In this document: positions 56,115-64,000 of the stretch, piece after piece
Layout of the letters: every line of letters starts with the position of its first letter
How positions within the stretch are numbered: the first letter of the stretch is position 1
Assembly (NCBI GenBank): GCA_016648135.1
Contig: JADDOH010003932.1
Location: forward strand, 124,001 to 188,000
Reading direction: 5' to 3'
From: Agrypnia vestita
Lineage: Eukaryota; Arthropoda; Insecta; Trichoptera; Phryganeidae
Length of the DNA stretch: 64,000 nt
Notes under the pieces: generated by a model
Told to the model about the DNA's origin: nothing
Databases searched by the model: none
What the model saw: only the letters and a program-made list of their open reading frames with translations
Translations under genes and position numbers: made by a program

Positions 56115-57240
56115 ACAGGAACGAATTTTCACCAAAAATGCGTGATTAATGAGTTGCTGCTGTTGATATACTTAAGATTTAAAGTCGATGAAATTAGTTT
56201 GTAAATTGTTCTGAAAATAGTTATAGGTTTAAGCGAATATAAAGTCAATTTAAAAAATCTAGCAATTTTGTCCCAATTTCATGGGTTTAATAACGGCTAG
56301 TTTCCTAATACCTATAATAGTAATTATGAGTCAAATAATAAAGATTAATTAATAAAATGAATATTTATAAAACTATTTTTATTATACTTGCGCTTAATAA
56401 TGTTATTACGCTCGAGTTTCAAGTGCCTCTCTTCAACTGGTGGAGTATTTATCTAACTAAGTTCTCATATAGAAAATGTGATCTTGGCTGGAAATACAAA
56501 ATACTTAATTGGGTAGAGTAAACATAGTATTTTAAACATCCATTTTAATGATCACTATGAACAATTACTAAAATGTTGATCCTGATTCCATCAATAATAT
56601 AATACATATTATTAGGAGTTGGATAGATGAATTTGGCATTTAAGTGTTTTGGTGCAGAGGTTATATTTACAGATCCAGTGTTTTAAAATAACATCAAAAT
56701 TATTTACGATACTCATTTAACTACTGTAAAACCCTACCTTTTACATACAACCCTACATCGTTTACATATGGCCATAGCTATCCGAGGAAAATCGTTAAAA
56801 TACTTGTAAAATTCTCGGATTACTTTCATCAACTAAACCGATTTCCTCTTCTTCATTATTCAGGATTGGGAGGCGGTGGTTTCAGTCGAGGCACGGCTGT
56901 AATGCATCGCGGTAGACCCCTGAGTCTCTCCTGTCAGATGCAAGGCAATCATTCATCATTGTGGAAGTCTCCCTGCTCTTCTTTGTTCTAAAACTGCACC
57001 TTAGATATTTTTATTTCTAGGCTATCATATTGATGCATAATTTGGCCTAAAAATTGGAACGATTATTGTATGTACCACTGTCATTACGTGAAACTATATT
57101 TCAGTTTAACTTTTATTGCAGTAGACTCGGTATATATACAAAATTATTGTTATCACCCATTTCACAAAAAAATGAAATTATATCTCAATTTAACTAATTG
57201 TTTACGAATCCAGTACTAATGGCATAATGGCAAATAGCGA
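56115..57240. other. No feature seen
   Basis: AT-rich. A GC-richer piece at 56870-56950 ('gattgggaggcggtggtttc') is not assignable. Confidence 0.5.
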
Positions 57241-57244
57241 AAAA

Positions 57245-57460
57245 GACACAAGAGTCTAGTAAGCAGGATGTTTAATGTATGCAAGGAAAGTGACCATATT
57301 ATGAATGTAAAAAGTCAAAAGTGATGGTATTCGAGAATGAGGAAAGTGTGACAACGTGTAAATACTAGTAGGCAATAAATGGTTGGAACAAGTAAATGAA
57401 TTTGCATACTTGGGAAGTACGTTTGACAGAAGGGGGAAGGTTGAGAAAACATTTTTTCCG
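57245..57460 (+). pseudogene. Non-LTR RT fragment (post-catalytic segment)
   Basis: Plus-strand pieces read 'KSQKVMVFENEESVTTC' (with a stop) and 'WLEQVNEFAYLGSTFDRRGK'. This is the segment after the FADD box in many insect non-LTR RTs ('KSK.MVF........i......E.V..F.YLGs.f...G'). Nothing further 5' or 3' is recognisable, so only a short fragment survives. Confidence 0.6.
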
Positions 57461-57469
57461 AAAAAGCGA

Positions 57470-58085
57470 AATTTTATTTTCACAGTTCTTACGTTGGACT
57501 TTCTTATGCCGGACCTGAGCCCAATAATATCAACTATTAATTACTTGAACCCCTTGTTATGACGTTAATATTTCATTCCTTTAAGGTAACGCCTTCCATT
57601 CTCAGTGACGTTGGCGACAATCAAATATACCTACGTACGCGAACTGCGTATTAATTAAGGACCCGCTTCAAACGCCGTACACACTTAGCGAATGGATACA
57701 TGACACGCAGTAAAAAATCCCGTCCAAATTTTTACCCCAAACAATATTAACTGTATATTGGTCGTTTCCTTTTTGCTTGGTGTCGATGGTCTAGGCCAGC
57801 TAGCCGTGGGGTTCACGTGGGTAATTAATCGATTCTCACCCCTAGTACAACCGTTAAAACACGAACTATGACCATCTTTATGTTCTTGGCAATAACGAAC
57901 ACAAGTTCTTAGATCTTTTTTGTAGCCTTTCTTTTATTTCGACGTTTAATGTGACGCAGTTAAACGAGGGTTATTACAAATAACGAGATATTGCAACAGT
58001 TCGGTACCTAGGTAAAGGTATTAGTGCTTCCCCGTGTACTTGCTTTTTAAGAATGACAAGAATACTAGTATATATTGCTATTATT
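57470..58085. other. No feature seen
   Basis: Mixed composition, with no supported gene. Confidence 0.45.
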
Positions 58086-58089
58086 TAAC

Positions 58090-58985
58090 CTCTCACAAGT
58101 TCTGTTATTTGCGGATGACTTAAAGCTGTTTTTAAAGGTATAAACTTTGGACGATTTTCATCTTCTCCAAGCAGAAATATCAAATATATGTGAATGGGGA
58201 AGACGAAATAAACTTATATTTAATGTTTCCAAGTGTTCGGTTACATCCTTCACCAGGGCCCAAAAAACTATTTTTTCGCTACAAAATGAACGACCGAAAT
58301 CTGTCAAGAACATCGAATGCTAAATATCTAGGTGTTAGATTTGTAAGCAACCTAATATTTCACGATCACAGAGACGATCAGTGGTAATGCTTTGAGAATA
58401 TTAGGATTTGTTATGCGTACTGCCAGGGTTTACGAGAATACCCGCGTACTGAGAACTCTTTACAACTCATTGATGCGAAGTAGACTCGAGAGTGGCTCGA
58501 TGATTTGGAAGCCACATGAGAGTAAGTACTCTCTTATGGTGGAGAAAGTCCAAAAGAAGTTTCTGAGACATCTCTACCTGACAGAGTACGGGCATTATCC
58601 TTGGCTCTACCCAACCGAGTTTCTCCAAGGTATGCTTGGCTACAATAGTTTAGAGACTAGAAGGAATGTGTATTTAATTACACATTTTTATTGGTTATTG
58701 CGCGGTATGGTCGATAATACTGAATTACGCAGAGCATTGGTTTGTGTATTCCTGATTATACCTTAGACATTTTCAGCATAGATTGTTTCACATTCCAATA
58801 TACAGGAACAACCTGCCGATGGTTATGCCTGTTGCAAGAGCCACGTTGAACAAAATCGCTTTGGGTATTGATATATTCCATTCTCCTACACCTTTGACCA
58901 GATTGTATATATAGATATCTTGATAATATGTATGCATTGAATTTAAGTTTATAATGTACATATTATTGAATAAATAAATTTAAAT
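58090..58985 (+). pseudogene. Jockey/R1-like non-LTR retrotransposon 3' end with catalytic FADD
   Basis: The first frame reads 'QVLLFADDLKLFLKV' (FADD near 58108-58119, the RT catalytic aspartates), a stop, then 'HLLQAEISNICEWGRRNKLI' and 'FNVSKCSVTSFTRAQKT'. Frameshifts lead to 'NAKYLGVRFVSNLIFHDHRD', then to the long frame 58392-58766 with 'LRILGFVMRTARVYENTRVL', 'RTLYNSLMRSRLESGSMIWK' and 'VQKKFLRHLYL'. The ORF2 end is 'NNLPMVMPVARATLNKIALG' at about 58800-58870. The 3' UTR ends in AATAAATAAA at about 58970. Several indels; inactive. Confidence 0.85.
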
Positions 58986-58989
58986 TTAA

Positions 58990-60165
58990 ATTGAAAAAAT
59001 AGTCGGACAATATGATATTATCGGGTAAAATTGGGTAAAGCACAAGACACGGAGGGCTTTTGAGTTACAACCGTTGATTTAAATTATACGTTCATTGTAA
59101 TTTTCAAAACTAGAGAACAAAATTAGTTTAATGATACTGCTAACTTCACAACTTGCTCATACGTGTTTATGTTCCTATCATTTCACATCTTCAAAAAACA
59201 TTATGTAGGTATTTCAAAATAAAACAATATTACTATCAATCTTCACATCTTTCCGTTATGTTTAATTAATGTACTCGGTTCTTTGTTTGAAAAAGTTTGA
59301 AATAAGAATTTTGATCGCCGCTGACGATTTTGATAGATAGATTTTGAAGATAGCATGAGATTTGTCATGATGTAATGATTGAGTGAGTGATTTAATTTCG
59401 CTGTTATTGAGATTTCAACACTATGAAAACAGAAGTGAAAAATGAGTGTGAAAATATTGACAGAGCTTCGCAGTGCTGTTAGTTGAACGGCTCCATTTTC
59501 TTGTATCTTCGCTTCTTTATGCAAGATTAAGCGAGTATCGTGACTTTGCATAATTCTCTAAAAATTGAATATATTAAGTACATCCGTGATTTAAAATAAA
59601 GAAGACATTTATTCGGTTTTCAGTCAATTTAAATTCATATTTCTTTTCAATTCAATTCAGTTAATAAAATCAACGATTTTTATATAATCAAGGGGATTAA
59701 GAATTAACGAATAATAAAATAAGTCGATTTCATTTATCTTATTAAACATGTATATTTATGAAGTATTTTATGATAGTCAGAGATAAAAAAGATAATTAAC
59801 GTTGTATATGTTGGTCACAAATTGGGTAAAAAAAAATATGTCGCTGAGAAAGAATTCGGATTTGGCTCTTTGTATCAAATATTTTTGATACTAAAAGGTT
59901 TTCTGTGCGTGCAAAGAAAACATTACTTTCTATAGCAGCATCATTGACTAATCTTACATTTCCGGTAAATGCCTTGAAAAATGTATCATTTTGAAAATAT
60001 GTTAGGCTCCATCTTGGAGGGACGACTGTATCCCTGTAAAAAAAAACAGATGTACCTATACACATTTAGTTCGATACTTCACTTGTCGATGAGAGATTTT
60101 GATATTCTCGAAACATGGGTAGTATAATATAAAATTGGTGGGTTTTGGACTTCTCAAGAATCTTT
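58990..60165. other. No gene recognised; two minus-strand frames of unknown nature
   Basis: Minus frames at 59243-59551 (102 codons) and 59796-60065 (89 codons) are longer than typical chance frames in such AT-rich DNA but resemble nothing I know and have no visible partner exons. Confidence 0.35.
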
Positions 60166-60169
60166 CTCT

Positions 60170-61308
60170 GCTAATTTGGGTGTAAAAATATAAGATGATA
60201 TCGCAAAACGAGCTTCCAAAACTCTTGGTTTTATTCTCAGAACAACGAAAGAATTTTCCGATATTTCAATGCCAATTACTATGCACAAATCCCTAATTAG
60301 AAGCTTTTTAGAATTCTCATCAACAATTTGGTCACCCAATTACGATATCTAGAATAACAGAGTAGAATTTTTTTTTAAAAAATCCTTAAATCTTTGACAT
60401 ATCAACAAGGTCTAAATGATTCACTTGATACATACGACAAGACACTCGAAAATTGTCAATAACAAAATAGACACCCCCTCAATACTATAACAAATATATA
60501 TAAACATTCCTGTCCGATCAATGAGATCTCCAAGTCTTTTTCAAACAAAGTTTTACAACACCAATCTAGTTTATTTCTCTCCTCTACCTAGAATAATCAA
60601 CTACTATAACGAGATATCATACAGAGACGGCAACCTTGGTGTATTTTTTCTGACACAGGCTCAGTTCAAAAGTGAAATTTTGATAAACTTGGTTGACGAT
60701 CGCTTGAGCTTGTAATACATACTCATCATAGACACACGGTGTTGACCTTGGAACGCGTGCACTCACCGTGGAAATCATTCCTAAATTGTAATTATTACTT
60801 TGTGATAGTCTTTTCTATATTACACTAAATATTATTTACAATTTATTTATCACTATGAAATTGAAAAAAATACTATTAATGTATTATTTATTTATAAAAA
60901 ATGAATTGTGTATTATGTAAAAACTTGTTTATCAAGAACTTATTACTTAATTGCGATTAAGTATTGATTTACAATATTTATTTATTTTTTCTGAATATTA
61001 TTTACAATTCATTTAATCATTAAGGCATTATTTATTTTTTATTTATCATAAAAAGTGTATTACGTATTATTTAAAAACTTAATTATTATATATTATTTAT
61101 TCATTACTAATTATTATTATCAATTAATCATATCGTTAAAGTGTATTGTGTAATTATGTCATATTCAAAATGTTCATTGTAATTATGTAATTTTCAAAAA
61201 GCTCACGAAATTTTCTCTCTTTGTACTCTAATGTCACTTTAGGACCATCCATTAGAGTCATTCATGACCTGTTGTCGGTGTGCTTGTTAAAAAATAAAAT
61301 AAAAATAT
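60170..61308 (+). pseudogene. Jockey-type non-LTR retrotransposon 3' end
   Basis: The plus strand reads 'DDIAKRASKTLGFILRTTKE', 'FSDISMPITMHKSLIRSFLE', 'FSSTIWSPNY' and, after frameshifts, the frame 60521-60715 with 'YFSPLPRIINYYNEISYRDG' and 'LTQAQFKSEILINL' to the stop. It resembles the nested copy at 31660-32690 ('KTLGFILRSIQDF', 'SLVRNQLEYNSIIWSP'). The 3' UTR is AT-rich and probably ends at the A-rich 'aaaaaataaaataaaaat' near 61308. Confidence 0.75.
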
Positions 61309-63175
61309 CTGCATCAGATATTGAATTTACAAACATACATACCATCGTAATGAACTGAATGGAGTTGAAGTAAGATTATTGAATGCCACGTTCTCCATAG
61401 TAATCTTTCATAATATGTTCTGGTTTTTCTGTGCCCGATCTCTCGTGGCTGTTTCCAATTCTTGTACCATCAGTCATTCGATTAATATGATAGATAAAAA
61501 TCAACCTATCTTCATCTATCTCACGCTCTAAGCTCTACTTTATGCTCACCTTAGTTACTATTTTTCCTAGTCGTTGTGTTTCTCATTCAGTATTTCAAAT
61601 AAAGCCTTTTTTTATTAACTTTTAAATTCAATTATATCCTTTTTTCTACAAAAACAACTGTGAATATATTAAAAATTAATGTGTAACGAAAATGACAGTA
61701 ACAGATAATAAAGTTCCAAAAATTGAAAAAGGATATTTTAGTGCATAATAAGATGTGGAACGCAATATTATATCAGTTCGGAAAAATGTACGTGTGCGCC
61801 CTGCCGTAAAATAACTATGAAATTTAGCATCGTCATTTTCCTCTCACAGATGGCGCCGTTATAATAAGGGCTATTTCTTTACTCCCCATATCCGGGCCGG
61901 GCCATTACTGCCCTCTGTCGACCCTTTACTGCAGGTTCGATGGCCGCTTTTAGCTACCGATTTAATACCATTATAGAATCAATTTTATCACTTGTCGCAT
62001 GTGTGCTACATTTGAACGCACGTACGACGTTTTTTTTAGTTTTAGGGTAGGTAGAGTCCACGTCTCATAATTTTGCACACTGATACGATTTTGTACAATA
62101 TACAGAGTATATCAGAGTATTAGCAGCTATCTTCGCCTTGTTTGGTTGACGGCGAAACTGACCTTCGAGGTGAGTACACGATTATTTGTTTATTGAAAAA
62201 TAAGGTGACTTTAATGTCTAAAGTCACTCTGGAGCTGGAGCGCTAAGTTATACAAACGTTTTCTCTATCTCAGTTAAATTTTAATATTTATTTATTTTTC
62301 GATGCAAATATTACCTCTTCCAGAGTGTCCTATGACGTAGTTTCTGCAAAATTTTAATGCGTTTTTTAGTGACCAGAAGTCCTATAAAAGATGAAAAGCA
62401 TGTTTACCTATGTAGGTATAAACACAACGAATTTGTCGACACTGTAACTCCCGTAGTTCTTATGACATTTCGATTAAAATTTTGAAAATTGACCTGGTGA
62501 ATATTTCAGCTAAATTCGTTAGCCACCCCAATCTACGAATGTGTTGAAGAATGGTAGCCATCATAAAACTAAAAAATTCTTAATAAACTTAATTATTTCA
62601 TTTAGTGCTGGAAGAGGAATTATTGATTGGGTTTTATGATTTTTATAAAATCGAAGAAAAACATATTTTCTTGTAGTTTTTCAGGAATATTTAGAAATAT
62701 AGACCAGCACATTAATTAGTTTCTGTCTATTATCTGGTAATATCTGGGATGTTGTATGTGGTTGAGGTAAGTTGTACAAAAAAAGAGAGAATAATGTAGG
62801 TATTAGGAACAAAATCAACATTTGTTTTACCTATACATATATTAACCTATATATTCGTACACCTGTACGCAATAAATTTTTATGATTGGGTACAAATAAT
62901 TGTAAGTTTAAGCAGTCAAATACACACAATTAAAATATATATAATAGCATTTAGTAATTAAAATAAGATAAAACAAATTTAAAGTCACTACGAGGGACCA
63001 CCTCATACGGCGACAACTCATCACTTGCGTTTTGGTATCAATGGTGGTGTACAATGACGGACGGGTCGCCACCATCGCACGCGGGTCGGGAATTAGAAAA
63101 AAAATAGTTTCGTTCCTAATCCCGCTGATAATGATTGATAATAAATGACACCGAGATACACTGGGCCAAAGCTAA
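61309..63175. other. No gene seen; GC-richer patch at 61840-61990
   Basis: The patch includes 'cacagatggcgccgtt' and 'ccgggccgggcc'. The rest is AT-rich with no supported coding frame. Confidence 0.45.
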
Positions 63176-63450
63176 CTATGACGCAGTGGACAAATTGTAC
63201 TTGCATTTTTCTGGTACGTCGGGTGTCGATTCAATCACCAATTCTTCTGGCTTCGTCGATTCCGGAACAGATCGATCTATCTCTTCCGGAAAGCTAACAT
63301 GAACTGATTCGAACACACGAAGAAGAATATCGGTTCTCACCGAAAAAGACACCGACACTCTTTTCAACTGGGCGGATTTAAAAAAAATTTAATCCTGGCT
63401 AGCTGTTGGCGCAGAACACATCGGGTGCCAGCCCGACCAATCAGTCCTAG
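63176..63450. other. GC-richer segment with possible LTR-type primer site
   Basis: A 63-codon minus-strand frame (S, E and V rich) occupies 63176-63367. At 63405 the plus strand has 'ttggcgcagaacacatcggg', which resembles the primer-binding site found just after insect Gypsy LTRs. No matching LTR with TG...CA ends could be delimited upstream, so this is weak. Confidence 0.25.
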
Positions 63451-64000
63451 ATCCTATGAGAATCATATCAATCCTATGATATAATTCCCTTTCTTACATA
63501 TCTATAGTATATAAGGTAGTAATATAACTAGGCAATCACGTCTTGGCCGCTATTCTTTTGTCGCTTCGTCAATCTTAACGTTTCACAGATGCCTTGACAT
63601 TCTCATAAAAACTTTAGGTACGTGTATTTATTTTTTGTCTTACTAATATAACAACATCGTTATTATATATAGAGGATAAGCAAATTTTTATTTATTTATT
63701 ATACGATGCGAAATACTAATAAAAAATAATATACACTGTTGATAACTAAGATAATAAAGTTTTACTGAATATGATATACATAGGTATCCATTTAAAAATA
63801 AACATAAATAAAAAATAAAGAGTGTAATTTAAGTAGGTAAGAAGTATATACAATTTCTGTTATAAGATTTACAATTAGGGAATAAAACACATTTATTAAG
63901 TATTATAAAACAGTATTCTTCACTCAGTCTACGAATGTGATATGCTAAAAAGAAATATGAAATTAAGAAAGAAACAGATAGGTACTACAAAATTAATAAT
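63451..64000. other. No feature seen
   Basis: AT-rich to the end of the window. Confidence 0.55.

Noticed and set aside
59243..60065. Two minus-strand frames of 102 and 89 codons
   Set aside because: The composition is not absurd, but no motif, splice pattern or repeat relation supports them.
63400..63430. Gypsy-type primer-binding site
   Set aside because: 'ttggcgcagaac' resembles one, but no delimitable LTR precedes it and no gag/pol follows, so it is mentioned only as a weak feature.
1..64000. CRISPR array, bacterial operons, Shine-Dalgarno sites or an integrated phage
   Set aside because: The regularly spaced repeats are Helitron monomers. There are no cas genes, no dense operons, and the repeat content is that of an animal genome.

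Overview
This window reads as AT-rich animal nuclear DNA, most likely from an insect, packed with decayed transposable elements. The basis is a mix typical of arthropod genomes: mariner transposase fragments carrying the GDEKW block, RTE- and Jockey-type non-LTR reverse transcriptase tails, a Penelope-like element, Helitrons, a piggyBac derivative, a Tigger/pogo element, Gypsy-like LTRs and tRNA-derived SINEs. Short 'gtacctac/aggtac' words also recur. I cannot place it more finely than insect, and I find no intact host protein-coding gene. Nearly every long open frame is either part of a broken transposon or chance.

Layout. 0-7 kb: three copies of one Helitron family (66-542, 3925-4582, and 5754-6345 on the minus strand), a ~310-bp repeat family, a tRNA-derived SINE and several GC-rich patches. 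7-15 kb: mostly featureless AT-rich DNA with a mariner-like fragment (9279-9560), a GC-rich 20-bp minisatellite and a CACGTG cluster. 15-18.8 kb: a Penelope-like remnant with RT and GIY-YIG parts, then a fourth Helitron copy. 21.8-28.5 kb: a non-LTR 3' end, a mariner copy interrupted by a Penelope-type tail, a tandem dimer of the ~310-bp repeat and SINEs. 28.8-33 kb: coding-like minus-strand segments, one with a PHD-like zinc finger, followed by a Tigger/pogo element that carries a nested Jockey-type RT. 34-41 kb: a possible hAT-like TIR pair, RT fragments, a 1,000-bp piggyBac derivative with intact TTAA target sites and a second mariner copy. 42-47.5 kb: RTE tails, LTR remnants and a different Helitron 3' end. 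48-50.4 kb: a hammerhead-like motif next to a 2.1-kb TIR element that encodes a degenerate member of an uncharacterised invertebrate multi-copy protein family. 51.7-52.5 kb: a fifth Helitron copy, a GA microsatellite and a SINE. 57-61.3 kb: three non-LTR RT fragments. The rest is AT-rich with no supported gene.

Nothing here works together as a pathway. The organisation is one of repeated insertion, nesting (RT in Tigger, Penelope tail in mariner, RTE tail in piggyBac) and decay. The most novel-looking item is the 48230-50375 TIR element. Next is the Helitron family whose interior is a 128-130-bp minisatellite that varies in copy number. All element names come from recognised motifs by eye; no database search was run.
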